From the NCBI RefSeq assembly GCF_014854695.1, contig NZ_CP027557.1, forward strand, positions 1,178,001-1,242,000: DNA of 64,000 nucleotides. The letters run 5' to 3'. Below, in pieces: positions 36,704 through 45,471 of this stretch (position 1 is the first letter of the stretch; each line of letters starts with the position of its first letter). The notes beneath the pieces were generated by a model that saw only the letters and a list, made by a program, of their open reading frames with translations, did not search any database and was not told the origin of the DNA. This DNA comes from Rhodococcus rhodochrous (lineage in GTDB: Bacteria > Actinomycetota > Actinomycetes > Mycobacteriales > Mycobacteriaceae). The position numbers and the translations under genes were made by a program.

Positions 36704-37051
36704 TCAGAGGATCTCGCGCACCTTGTCGACCGGACGCGCGAGCACGGTGCCCTTGTCGGTGACGACCAGCGGACGTTCGATGAGGATCGGGTTCGCGACC
36801 ATCGCGTCGAGCAGTTCGTCCTCGGACGCCTCGGCGAGGTTCAGCTCCTTGTAGAGCGATTCCTTCTTCCGGATCGCCCGACTCGGTGTGAGACCTGCCG
36901 CATCGAGCAGCGACCGCAGCTCGTCGCGAGACGGCGGAGTCTCGAGATATTTGATGACCGTGGGTTCGAGTCCGTTCTCCTTCAGCAGCGCCAAAGTGTT
37001 GCGTGACGTGCTGCAGCGCGGGTTGTGATAGATCGTCGCCGTGGTTGCCAT
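36704..37051 (-). CDS. arsC: ArsC-type arsenate reductase (glutaredoxin-dependent family)
   Basis: The 115-residue product has the thioredoxin-fold ArsC signature: HNPRCSTSRNTL with C13, then the conserved IERPLVVTDKGTVLARP containing the arsenate-binding Arg. It may reduce arsenate or act as a YffB/Spx-like relative. No other ars gene is nearby. It converges on arcA with 6 bp between. Confidence 0.9.
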   Translation of the reverse strand: MATTATIYHNPRCSTSRNTLALLKENGLEPTVIKYLETPPSRDELRSLLDAAGLTPSRAIRKKESLYKELNLAEASEDELLDAMVANPILIERPLVVTDKGTVLARPVDKVREIL

Positions 37052-37202
37052 GGCCCGATTCTGCCCTGACGCAGTCCGTATTCAGGTGCCACCCGCGGCC
37101 GTGTTGCCCGATTCGTCCCTGTTGAAGCTGCTGGGAAGCGTTATTACGATTTTCGCGCCCTGAAGTTTTTCGAATTCTCTCTCAGAAAAGGCACGGAGCA
37201 CG

Positions 37203-37652
37203 ATGCTCAAAGGTTTCAAGGATTTCCTGCTGCGCGGAAACGTCGTCGAACTCGCCGTCGCAGTGGTCGTCGGCGCGGCGTTCACGTCCATCGTCACGGC
37301 GTTCACCGATCACATCGTGAACCCGCTGGTCGCCGCTGTGGGTGGCGACAACGAGATGGGCTTCGGCTTCCGCCTGCTCTCGTCGAACGACGCTACCTTC
37401 GTCAACCTCGGTGCCGTCATCTCCGCGGCGATCAACTTCTTCATCATCGCCGCCGTCGTCTACTTCGTGCTCATCGTGCCGGTCAATGCCGCCAAGGCCC
37501 GCTTCGCGCCGGAGAAGGAGCCCGAGGACGAGCCGCTGAGCGAGACCGATCTGCTCATCCAGATCCGCGACCTGCTCGAGACCGGCAGCTACAACCACGC
37601 CCCTGCCGACGCGCCCTCGGCCGAAGCGCCCGTCAAGGTCACCGAGCGCTGA
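37203..37652 (+). CDS. mscL: Large-conductance mechanosensitive channel MscL (copy 2)
   Basis: The 149-residue product begins MLKGFKDFLLRGNVVELAVAVVVGAAF and has the same two-helix plan as copy 1 at 27047. The two differ mainly in the loop (DHIVNPLVAAV versus EYIIEPLISAV) and in a longer acidic C-terminal linker (PEKEPEDEPLSETDL). The GntR gene follows after 12 bp, which could make its expression conditional. Confidence 0.95.
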   Translation: MLKGFKDFLLRGNVVELAVAVVVGAAFTSIVTAFTDHIVNPLVAAVGGDNEMGFGFRLLSSNDATFVNLGAVISAAINFFIIAAVVYFVLIVPVNAAKARFAPEKEPEDEPLSETDLLIQIRDLLETGSYNHAPADAPSAEAPVKVTER

Positions 37653-37664
37653 TAACCTGCGAGA

Positions 37665-38027
37665 ATGCTCGACCTCACCATCGATCCCGACTCGCCCGTC
37701 CCGCCGTTCGAGCAACTGCGCCGGCGCATCGTCGAGCTGGTACACGATGGTGAGCTGATCGCAGGTTCGAAGCTGCCCACCGTCCGGGGCCTCGCCGACA
37801 CCCTCGGCATCGCACCGAACACGGTCGCCAAGACCTATCGGGAACTCGAGAAGCTGGGCGTGCTCGAGGCCCGCGGGCGGGCTGGGACGTTCGTCGCCGA
37901 CACGGGCGATCCCACCCGCACGCGGGCCCAGCTATCCACCAACGAGTACGTCGCCGAGGTGAGGGCACTCGGGATGTCCGACGAGGAGATCCTCGAATTC
38001 GTCTCGGCCGCCCTGCGTGCAGGCTGA
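37665..38027 (+). CDS. GntR family regulator (YtrA-type, short)
   Basis: The 120-residue product is a winged helix of the GntR family (PPFEQLRRRIVELVHDGEL, KLPTVRGLADTLGIAPNTVAKTYRELEKLGVLE) with only a short C-terminal dimerisation tail, the YtrA subfamily. Such regulators usually control neighbouring membrane proteins. The flanking mscL copy 2 and BCCT transporter are the obvious candidates. Confidence 0.92.
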   Translation: MLDLTIDPDSPVPPFEQLRRRIVELVHDGELIAGSKLPTVRGLADTLGIAPNTVAKTYRELEKLGVLEARGRAGTFVADTGDPTRTRAQLSTNEYVAEVRALGMSDEEILEFVSAALRAG

Positions 38028-38141
38028 CCTGCCGATCTGCGGGATCGCGCAGAGTATGCATGTCGCGTCCGAAATGTGACGATTTTCTCGGGTTCGGCGA
38101 TTCCGCTCCGCAGGCGCCCGAAACTTGCAAGGTTTGTTCGC

Positions 38142-39752
38142 ATGAATGTCCCTGGTGATCGGCCCGGGTCCGAGGAGATCGACGAGGTCTCGGGCGCCCG
38201 TGCTTCTGAAGTAGCCGCGTCCGCGGCGCGCCCACCGCAGACCGACAAAGTGGTCTTCGGAGTCGCTGCCGCGCTGGTCGCGGCGATCGTGGTGTGGGGT
38301 CTGGCCGCCACCGAGAACTTCGGGACCGTTACCGGGAACATCCTCGACTGGATCGTCGTCGAGTTCGGTTGGTTGTTCGTGCTCACGGCGAGCGGATTCG
38401 TGTTCTTCGCGCTCTGGCTGGCGGTGAGCCGCTACGGCCGCATCCCGCTCGGCAAGGACGACGAGAAGCCGGAGTTCCGCACCGTCAGCTGGATCTCGAT
38501 GATGTTCGCCGCCGGTATGGGCATCGGCCTGATGTTCTTCGGTGTCGCCGAACCGCTCTCGCACTTCGTCGAGCCACCACCGGGCAGCAACGGCGGCACC
38601 GGCGTCGCGATGGCGACCTCGATGTTCCACTGGAGCCTGCATCCCTGGGCGATCTACGCCGTGGTGGGTCTGGCCATCGCGTACGGCACCTTCCGCAAGG
38701 GTCGCAAGCAGCTCATCAGCTCGGCGTTCATCCCGCTGCTGGGACGCCGGGCCGAAGGTCCGCTCGGCAAGGTCATCGACATCCTCGCCCTGTTCGCGAC
38801 CCTGTTCGGCACCGCGGCGTCGCTCGGCCTGGGCGCGCTGCAGATCGGCTCGGGTTTCGAGGTCACCGGCTGGCTCGAGACGGCCGGCGTGATGCTGCTC
38901 GTCGCGATCGTCGCACTGCTCACGCTCGCGTTCATCGCCTCCGCGGTCACGGGTGTCGCCAAGGGCATCCAATACCTGTCGAACATCAACATGGTGCTCG
39001 CCGCGATCCTGGCGATCTTCGTGTTCGTGCTCGGACCCACCGTCTTCATCCTCAACCTCGTGCCCACCACCCTCGGTGCCTACGCCGCGGAGTTCGCCCG
39101 CATGTCGGCGCGCACGGCCGCCTCCAACGAGGCCGCAGGTGAGTGGCTGTCGAGCTGGACGATCTTCTACTGGGCGTGGTGGGTCTCGTGGGCGCCCTTC
39201 GTCGGTATGTTCCTCGCCCGCATCAGCCGCGGCCGCACCATCCGCGAGTTCATCGTCGGCGTCATCCTCGTCCCGAGCCTCGTCAGCCTCATCTGGTTCT
39301 CGGTGTTCGGCGGCGCAGGTATCGGACAGCAACTGGACGGCCTGGACATCGCGGGTGCCGACAGCGTCGAAGGGCAGCTGTTCGGGGTGCTCGGCAACCT
39401 CCCGCTCACCGGCATCGCCACGGTCGTCGCGATGCTCCTCATCGCCATCTTCTTCATCTCCGGAGCGGACTCCGCGTCGATGGTGATGGGCAGCCTCAGT
39501 CAACGCGGCACCCTCGCGCCGAATCGTGGCGTCGTGGTCTTCTGGGGCGGACTCACCGGCGGTGTCGCGGCACTGCTGCTGTGGAGCGGCGGCGAGGAAG
39601 CCCTCAACGCCCTGCAGACGATGACGATCATCGCCGCGGCCCCCTTCCTTCTTGTGATGATCGGCCTGTGCGTGTCGCTGTACCGGGATCTGCAGCGCGA
39701 CCCCCTGATCACGGGCGGGCGCAGGAAACGGACACTGCGCAAGGTCGAATGA
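38142..39752 (+). CDS. BCCT family betaine/choline/carnitine transporter
   Basis: The 536-residue product has about twelve membrane segments and the BCCT signatures: GxGIGLMFFGVAEPLSHF, HWSLHPWAIYAVVGL and WWVSWAPFVGMFLARISRGR. Family members take up compatible solutes with Na+ or H+ in osmotic stress. An in-frame ATG at 38076 is less likely. The neighbouring mscL copy makes an osmotic-response context plausible. Its stop overlaps the next gene. Confidence 0.93.
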   Translation: MNVPGDRPGSEEIDEVSGARASEVAASAARPPQTDKVVFGVAAALVAAIVVWGLAATENFGTVTGNILDWIVVEFGWLFVLTASGFVFFALWLAVSRYGRIPLGKDDEKPEFRTVSWISMMFAAGMGIGLMFFGVAEPLSHFVEPPPGSNGGTGVAMATSMFHWSLHPWAIYAVVGLAIAYGTFRKGRKQLISSAFIPLLGRRAEGPLGKVIDILALFATLFGTAASLGLGALQIGSGFEVTGWLETAGVMLLVAIVALLTLAFIASAVTGVAKGIQYLSNINMVLAAILAIFVFVLGPTVFILNLVPTTLGAYAAEFARMSARTAASNEAAGEWLSSWTIFYWAWWVSWAPFVGMFLARISRGRTIREFIVGVILVPSLVSLIWFSVFGGAGIGQQLDGLDIAGADSVEGQLFGVLGNLPLTGIATVVAMLLIAIFFISGADSASMVMGSLSQRGTLAPNRGVVVFWGGLTGGVAALLLWSGGEEALNALQTMTIIAAAPFLLVMIGLCVSLYRDLQRDPLITGGRRKRTLRKVE

Positions 39753-40195
39753 CCGAGCGGTCCCACATCGAGGGTGTCGAGTTCCTGCTCGACGTCCTCG
39801 ATGCGCGTCCGGGTACGTCCGTCCTCGCGATCGACACCGGGCCCGCCTCCGCCGTGGTCGCCGAGCACGTCGGTCCCCACGGACGCGTGCACGTGGCCCC
39901 CTCGGCGACCCGCGCATACGAGTTCACCCGCCAGGAGAAGTTCGACCGCATCTACGCACTCGACGTCCCCGAATTCCACGAGGACACCGCCGCCGTGGCA
40001 GCCCTCGCCCCGCTGCTGGCCGACGACGGGCAACTGTGGGTGATCGACGAGGCAGGGCCGGGAGAGGACACCGGAACCGTCTCGATGACGGTGAGCACCG
40101 TTCTCGCACAGGCAGGATTCGCGATCGTGGACATCCTCGAACGCGGGTCGCGGGTCGCGGTGTGGGCAGCAATCGGACGGCGGCATCACGGGTGA
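39749..40195 (+). CDS. Methyltransferase-like protein (degenerate class I fold)
   Basis: The 148-residue product starts inside the transporter stop (ATGA). It shows an order of strands and helices like class I SAM methyltransferases (TSVLAIDTGPASAVVAEHV, FDRIYALDVPEF, DDGQLWVIDEA, AGFAIVDILERGSRVAVWAA), but the GxGxG loop is not canonical and the protein is short. It may be inactive or a small non-SAM relative. The translational coupling with the BCCT gene is the notable point. Confidence 0.65.
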   Translation: MTERSHIEGVEFLLDVLDARPGTSVLAIDTGPASAVVAEHVGPHGRVHVAPSATRAYEFTRQEKFDRIYALDVPEFHEDTAAVAALAPLLADDGQLWVIDEAGPGEDTGTVSMTVSTVLAQAGFAIVDILERGSRVAVWAAIGRRHHG

Positions 40196-40283
40196 CACAC
40201 GACGCCGCGTGCCTGCGGTGAGTTGTCGCCCACTCCGAGTACGGTGTCGCCTGCCCGGCAGTTGCTCTTCGAGAGGAGTGCGC

Positions 40284-41084
40284 GTGACCGACACCGACCG
40301 ATTCGACGAGGCCCTCGACCGCGATTGGGCCCGTTACGCCTCGCAGCTGGCCCGGCGCATCTCCGAACTCGCCGGATCCGACACCTTCGAGCTGCACGCC
40401 GAGACAGCCTCGGGGCCCGCGGCCTGCGTGCGGGTGCTGGCGACTTCCGGCGGATGCGCCACGGTCGAGGTCACCGGATCGGAGCCGGTCACCCGGTCCG
40501 TGTCCGAGGCCGGCATGCTCGCCCGGCACATCGTGTCGGTGCTGCGCGGTCGTGGGAAGGTGCCGCATCCGGCCTTCCTGCAGGCGCACCCGCCGTCCGC
40601 CCTCGGCGACCTGCGCGAGCGTGTGAGCGACGCGCTCGCGCACGCCCTCGGACGCCCGGTGCCGGTCGACGCCGATGGCGACTTCGTCGTCGTCCTCGAC
40701 TCCCAGGTGGTCTTCGTCGTGATCGACGACGACGGCAGCATCAGGCTGTGGGCACCGCTGCTGCACGCGATCCCTGAGGACGACACCCCGGGAACCGCGC
40801 CCGCCGGCGGTCGCACCCACGCCCTGGCCGAGCTCACCGAACTGAACCGGACGTGGCCGCACATCAAGGTGGTGCTCGTCGAGGACCGGCTCGTCGCCAC
40901 CGTCGACCTGCTCGGCGATCCGTTCGTGCCCCGTCACCTGTCCGAGCTGCTCCAGCGACTCAAGGGCTTCCTCACGGTCGTCGACGAGCGATTCGCGCGT
41001 CGCTTCGACGGTGTCCGCTACGGCTCCGACAGGGAACACGACGTCGAGCTGCCCGAGGGCAGCGTGCTCGACGAACCGAACTGA
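40284..41084 (+). CDS. YbjN/TY-Chap-like protein
   Basis: GTG 40284 lies five bases after GAGAGGAG and gives 266 residues. The product consists of two similar alpha-beta units: one about 1-130 and a second from about 135 (FVVVLDSQVVFVVIDDDGSIRLWAPLLHAI). This pattern resembles T3SS-chaperone/YbjN (TY-Chap) domains, proposed to bind peptides. No clear catalytic motif; assignment tentative. Confidence 0.6.
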   Translation: MTDTDRFDEALDRDWARYASQLARRISELAGSDTFELHAETASGPAACVRVLATSGGCATVEVTGSEPVTRSVSEAGMLARHIVSVLRGRGKVPHPAFLQAHPPSALGDLRERVSDALAHALGRPVPVDADGDFVVVLDSQVVFVVIDDDGSIRLWAPLLHAIPEDDTPGTAPAGGRTHALAELTELNRTWPHIKVVLVEDRLVATVDLLGDPFVPRHLSELLQRLKGFLTVVDERFARRFDGVRYGSDREHDVELPEGSVLDEPN

Positions 41085-41097
41085 ACTCGAACTCTCC

Positions 41098-42675
41098 TCA
41101 GCGCCAGCTGGGGAGCCACAGCTGGTCGTTCCAGTGCTCCGGCGTGATCGGCAGCGCCGTGAGGATCGGCCACAACCACACGAAGTTCGCGACGACGAGC
41201 CCGACGTACAGACACACCACGAGCAACCCGGTCGTCCGCCGTTCCGTCGAGGCGTGCGGCGACCCGAGGATGTCACCGAGCACCAGCGCGACACCCATCA
41301 CCAGGAAGGGTGCCATCGGCACCGCGTAGAAGTAGTACATCTGCCGGTCGAGGCTCGCGAACCACGGCAGGATCCCCGCGCCGTAACCGGTGAGCACCGC
41401 GGCCCACCGCCAGTCGCGGCGGACGAGCAGCTGCCACAGTCCCCACCCGAGCACCGGCAACGACACCCACCACAGCGCCGGCGTTCCGACCAGCATCACG
41501 GCCTTGACGCACTGCTCCGCGTCGCACCCGCTGATCCGCTCGCCGTCGGCGAAGTAGTACAGCATCGGTCGCAGCCCCATCGGCCACGTCCACGGCTTCG
41601 ACTCCCAGGGGTGCTGATTGCCGGCCGAGTTCGTCAGGCCGGAGTGGAACTCGAGGACGCTCGCGCTGTAGTACCAGAGCGATCGCAGCGCGTCGGGAAC
41701 GAAGGAGAACATTCCGTCGTGACCGATCCGCGAGCCGACCGCGTGACGGTAGACGCCGGTCTCGCTCGCGAACCACGCCCAGTAGGTCGACAGATAAACC
41801 CCGAGCGGGACGAGCACGAGGGCGTACAGCGCTGGGCCGATATCGCGCAGGGCCGTCCCGACCCACGGTCGCTGCACCCGGTACGCGCGACGCGTCGCGA
41901 GGTCGAAGGCCACGGACATCAGCCCGAAGAACGCGATGAAGTACAGGCCCGACCATTTGGTACCCACCGCGAGACCCAGCAGGATGCCCGCGCCGAAGCG
42001 CCACCAGCGCACACCGAAACGCGGACCCCACACACTGTCGAGGACACGACCCTGGGCGTGCACCTTCGCCATGCGGGCACGCACGTCGTCGCGGTCGACG
42101 ATCAGGCACCCGAAGGCGGCGACGACGAAGACCGCCTGGAAGATGTCGAGCATGCCGAGGCGGGACGACACGAAGGTCACCCCGTCGACGACGAGCAGCA
42201 GACCGGCGACCGCGCCCAGCATCGTCGACCGGGTCAGCCGCCGCACGATCCGCACGACCAGCAGGACGAGCACGACACCGGCCGCCGCAGCCGAGAAACG
42301 CCAGCCCCACGCGGTGTATCCGAACAGTGCCTCACCGATCGCGATCATCTGTTTGCCGACGGGCGGATGCACGACGAGCCCGTAACCGGGGTTGTCCTCG
42401 ATCCAGCCCCCGGTGAGCACCTGCCAACCCTGCGGGGCGTAGTGCTTCTCGTCGAACACCGGCGTCTTCGCGTCGGTGGGGTAGTTGAGCATCGTGAACC
42501 GCGTGATCGCGGCGAGTGCCGTGACGAAGGCGGTGACGATCCAGCCGCGCGCCCGATCTCCGGGGAGAGGCTCGGGTCCGGGCACCAACGGGCCGGGACC
42601 GAGAAGGCGACGATCCTGCGCTGCCGACGGACCACGGCCGGGGGCCTGTGAAGGGCTGCGGTCCGTCACGGTCAC
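41098..42675 (-). CDS. pmt: Protein O-mannosyltransferase (Pmt, GT39)
   Basis: Transfers mannose from polyprenyl phosphate to Ser/Thr of secreted proteins on the outer face of the membrane. From GTG 42675 the product has 525 residues, with a first hydrophobic segment, the loop motif DEKHYAPQGWQVLTGGW (Asp-Glu catalytic pair), PPVGKQMIAIGEALFG, and about ten further membrane segments. It is divergent from rsmI, the same arrangement as Rv1002c-Rv1003. A GTG at 42669 is an alternative start. Confidence 0.93.
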   Translation of the reverse strand: MTVTDRSPSQAPGRGPSAAQDRRLLGPGPLVPGPEPLPGDRARGWIVTAFVTALAAITRFTMLNYPTDAKTPVFDEKHYAPQGWQVLTGGWIEDNPGYGLVVHPPVGKQMIAIGEALFGYTAWGWRFSAAAAGVVLVLLVVRIVRRLTRSTMLGAVAGLLLVVDGVTFVSSRLGMLDIFQAVFVVAAFGCLIVDRDDVRARMAKVHAQGRVLDSVWGPRFGVRWWRFGAGILLGLAVGTKWSGLYFIAFFGLMSVAFDLATRRAYRVQRPWVGTALRDIGPALYALVLVPLGVYLSTYWAWFASETGVYRHAVGSRIGHDGMFSFVPDALRSLWYYSASVLEFHSGLTNSAGNQHPWESKPWTWPMGLRPMLYYFADGERISGCDAEQCVKAVMLVGTPALWWVSLPVLGWGLWQLLVRRDWRWAAVLTGYGAGILPWFASLDRQMYYFYAVPMAPFLVMGVALVLGDILGSPHASTERRTTGLLVVCLYVGLVVANFVWLWPILTALPITPEHWNDQLWLPSWR

Positions 42676-42698
42676 GTTCCGATCGTAGGCTGAGCCGT

Positions 42699-43586
42699 AT
42701 GCAGGCAGCCAAACCGGTCCAGGGCGCGAATCCGGGAGAGGGCCGGCTCGTGCTGGCCGCCACCCCGATGGGAGACATCGGTGACGCCTCGGCGCGTCTC
42801 CGCGACGCACTCGGCACCGCCGACGTGATCGCCGCCGAGGACACCCGCCGCACCAAGGCACTCGCCGCGGCGCTCGGCGTCACCCTCACCGGGCGGGTCG
42901 TGAGCTTCTACGACCAGGTCGAGGTGTCGCGGCTGCCGGGTCTCGTCACCGACATCGAGGAGGGCCGCACCGTCCTGCTCGTCACCGATGCAGGTATGCC
43001 GTCGGTGAGCGATCCCGGCTACCGGCTCGTCGCGGCGTGCGTCGAGGCCGATCTGCCGGTGACCTGCCTGCCCGGTCCGTCGGCCGTGACCACCGCCCTC
43101 GCCCTGTCGGGTCTGCCGGTCGAGCGGTTCTGCTTCGACGGGTTCCCGCCCCGCAAGCCGGGCCAGCGACGCGCGTGGCTCGGAACGCTCGTCCAGGAGC
43201 CCCGAGCCGTGGTGTTCTTCGAGGCACCGCACCGGCTCGCGGCGTGCCTGGCCGACGCCGTCGACGTACTCGGCGGTGAGCGTCGCGCCGCCGTCTGCCG
43301 CGAACTCACCAAGACCTACGAGGAAGTGCGCCGCGGAACGCTCGCCGAACTCGCCGAGTGGGCCGTCGAGGGCGCGCGCGGTGAGATCACCGTGGTGCTC
43401 GAAGGGGCGGTCGCCGTGGCCACCGACCCCGTCGACCTCGTCGACGAGGTGGAACGGAAGGTCGAGGACGGGATGCGCCTGAAGGACGCCTGCGCCGTCG
43501 TCGCCGAGGCCGCGTCGAAGTCGTCCGGCGCGACGGTCTCGAAGCGCGAACTGTACGACGCGGTGTTGGAGGCGCGTCGCGACTGA
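42699..43586 (+). CDS. rsmI: 16S rRNA (cytidine1402-2'-O)-methyltransferase
   Basis: The 295-residue product has the RsmI/tetrapyrrole-methylase fold: LVLAATPMGDIGDAS, AEDTRRTKALAAALG, LLVTDAGMPSVSDPGYRLV, GPSAVTTALALSGLPVERF and RELTKTYEEVRRG. It methylates the ribose of C1402 in the 30S P site. Its last codons lie in a 28-bp tandem duplication. Confidence 0.95.
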   Translation: MQAAKPVQGANPGEGRLVLAATPMGDIGDASARLRDALGTADVIAAEDTRRTKALAAALGVTLTGRVVSFYDQVEVSRLPGLVTDIEEGRTVLLVTDAGMPSVSDPGYRLVAACVEADLPVTCLPGPSAVTTALALSGLPVERFCFDGFPPRKPGQRRAWLGTLVQEPRAVVFFEAPHRLAACLADAVDVLGGERRAAVCRELTKTYEEVRRGTLAELAEWAVEGARGEITVVLEGAVAVATDPVDLVDEVERKVEDGMRLKDACAVVAEAASKSSGATVSKRELYDAVLEARRD

Positions 43587-43616
43587 CGCGGTGTTGGAGG
43601 CGCGTCGCGACTGACG
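43557..43616 (+). repeat. 28-bp tandem duplication at the rsmI stop
   Basis: Two exact adjacent copies (43557-43584, 43585-43612) plus 4 more matching bases. Each copy carries the last rsmI codons and the region of the TGA stop. The first TGA at 43584-43586 ends the gene, so the second copy is untranslated. Confidence 0.95.
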
Positions 43617-43781
43617 AGGTCTGCCGCCTCCCGATCGAGAAAAACGCATATCGGACGCGCCGTGGGGTCCGAGGACACTGCGTGCCACCGGAGCCTAGAC
43701 TCTGCCGGGTCCCGAGCGCAGACGTCACCGGCACCGGCCGGTCGGACGCTGTCGGGGCTTCGGACGATCAGGAGGACGCGG

Positions 43782-45185
43782 ATGGATTCGGTGAACGATT
43801 TCCTCGTCGAGGTGGCAGGGGTGGTGTGGGGACCGTACCTGCTCATCCCGCTGCTGTTGGGTACGGGCCTCGTGCTCACGATCCGGCTGAGGGGCGTCCA
43901 GTTCCGCAAGCTGTGGCCCGCGCTGCGGCTGGGTCTGATCACCCGCCACGACGAAGGCGCCACCGAAGGCGACATCTCCCAGTACCAGGCACTGACCACC
44001 GCGCTCGCCGCGACGGTGGGCGTGGGCAACATCGCCGGTGTCGGCACCGCGATCTACTTCGGTGGGCCCGGCGCACTGTTCTGGATGTGGGTCACCGGCC
44101 TGGTCGGCATGGCCAGCAAGTACTCCGAGGCCTTCCTCGGCGTGAAGTACCGCACGACCGACGCCAAGGGTGAGCAGAGCGGTGGTCCGCAGTACTACCT
44201 CGCCCGCGCCATCCCCAACAAGGCCGGTCTCGTCCTGAGCCTGCTGTTCGCGGTGTTCGCGGTGCTCGCCAGCTTCGGTATCGGCAACATGACCCAGGCC
44301 AACACCGTCGCCACCCAGCTCGACGACACCTTCGGTGTGCCGACCTGGATCAGCGGTGTGCTCATGACGGTGCTCGCTGCCGCAGTCCTGCTCGGCGGCA
44401 TCAAGTCCATCGGCAGGGTCACCGCCGCCTTCGTGCCCGCGATGATCCTCCTGTACGTCGGCGCCGGCATCATCGTCCTCGCGGTCAACTTCACCCAGAT
44501 CCCCGACGCCTTCGCGCTCATCTTCACCGACGCCTTCACCGGCACCGCGGCCACCGGCGGCTTCATCGGATCGGTCTTCATGATCGCGCTGCGCTACGGC
44601 GTCGCCCGCGGCATCTTCTCGAACGAGTCGGGCATGGGCAGCGCGGCGATCGCCGCCGCGGCCGCCCAGACCACCCACCCGGTCCGTCAGGGCCTGGTGT
44701 CGATGACCCAGACGTTCATCGACACGATCATCGTCGTCACCTTCACCGGCCTGGTCATCGTCACCACCGGAGCCTGGGAGTCCGGCGAGCAGGGCGCTGC
44801 CATGACGTCGGCAGGCTTCGCCGACGGCCTCGGCGGGGACTGGGGTCACTGGATCGTCGCCGTCTCGGTCGTCTTCTTCGCCTTCTCGACGATCCTCGGC
44901 TGGTCGTACTACGGCGAGCGGTGCGTCGAGCGTCTCGTCGGTCGCCGCGGCGTGGTGCCCTACCGTGCGATCTTCGTGATCGTGGTATTCATCGGTGCCA
45001 CCACCCAGCTCGAGGTGGTCTGGAACTTCTCCGATGTGATGAACGGCCTCATGGCCCTGCCGAACCTGATCGGTCTGCTGGTGCTGTCGGGTCTGATTGC
45101 GCGGGAGACGAAGGCCTATCTCGATCGCGACCCGTACCTGTTGGGCAACCCCGTCGCGATGGACGATCCCGACACCGTCAAGTAA
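43782..45185 (+). CDS. Alanine/glycine:cation symporter (AGCS family)
   Basis: The 467-residue product has about eleven membrane segments and the AGCS signatures: [66 protein letters not shown] and [19 protein letters not shown]. It carries alanine or glycine with Na+ or H+. The ATG follows GGAGG. A clear hairpin terminator follows. Confidence 0.93.
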   Translation: MDSVNDFLVEVAGVVWGPYLLIPLLLGTGLVLTIRLRGVQFRKLWPALRLGLITRHDEGATEGDISQYQALTTALAATVGVGNIAGVGTAIYFGGPGALFWMWVTGLVGMASKYSEAFLGVKYRTTDAKGEQSGGPQYYLARAIPNKAGLVLSLLFAVFAVLASFGIGNMTQANTVATQLDDTFGVPTWISGVLMTVLAAAVLLGGIKSIGRVTAAFVPAMILLYVGAGIIVLAVNFTQIPDAFALIFTDAFTGTAATGGFIGSVFMIALRYGVARGIFSNESGMGSAAIAAAAAQTTHPVRQGLVSMTQTFIDTIIVVTFTGLVIVTTGAWESGEQGAAMTSAGFADGLGGDWGHWIVAVSVVFFAFSTILGWSYYGERCVERLVGRRGVVPYRAIFVIVVFIGATTQLEVVWNFSDVMNGLMALPNLIGLLVLSGLIARETKAYLDRDPYLLGNPVAMDDPDTVK

Positions 45186-45200
45186 CCGGAAAAACGGGAA

Positions 45201-45223
45201 AGGGCCCCGCGATGCGGGGCCCT
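45201..45223 (+). terminator. Intrinsic terminator after the AGCS gene
   Basis: AGGGCCCCGC and GCGGGGCCCT form a perfect 10-bp stem with a 3-nt loop, 16 bp after the stop. Confidence 0.75.
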
Positions 45224-45240
45224 CAACGTATGTGGAGCAT

Positions 45241-45328
45241 GCCTCCACGCCGACCCGGAACTACCCCTCGTCAGTCCCTATCGGCGTGGAGGCCCCCGCC
45301 CCACGCTGCAAGGTCGAACCTTGCGTGG
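45241..45328. other. Structured inverted-repeat region before the STAND gene
   Basis: Two adjacent inverted repeats: GCCTCCACGCCGA (45241-45253)/TCGGCGTGGAGGC (45281-45293), perfect 13-bp arms with 27 bp between, and CCACGC-TGC-AAGGT (45301-45314)/ACCTTGCGTGG (45318-45328), with a 3-nt bulge. They lie about 145-230 bp before the STAND gene, after the previous terminator. They could be leader RNA structures, operators or remains of a small mobile element. Confidence 0.6.
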
Positions 45329-45471
45329 TGACCACTCTTCCGTGTCATTGGCTGGGACTGAAAATACCGACCGGCGCGGAACCGGTATCATCCCTGCTCA
45401 GGCGTGGTGAGGAATTTTTCCGCAGCGGATGTTTACACGCGGGGAACGGGAGTACGAAGGGCGCGGAACGG

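Noticed and set aside
45097-45471. Upstream extension of the STAND frame
   Set aside because: It overlaps the end of the symporter, its terminator and the inverted repeats; the ATG at 45472 matches the domain start.
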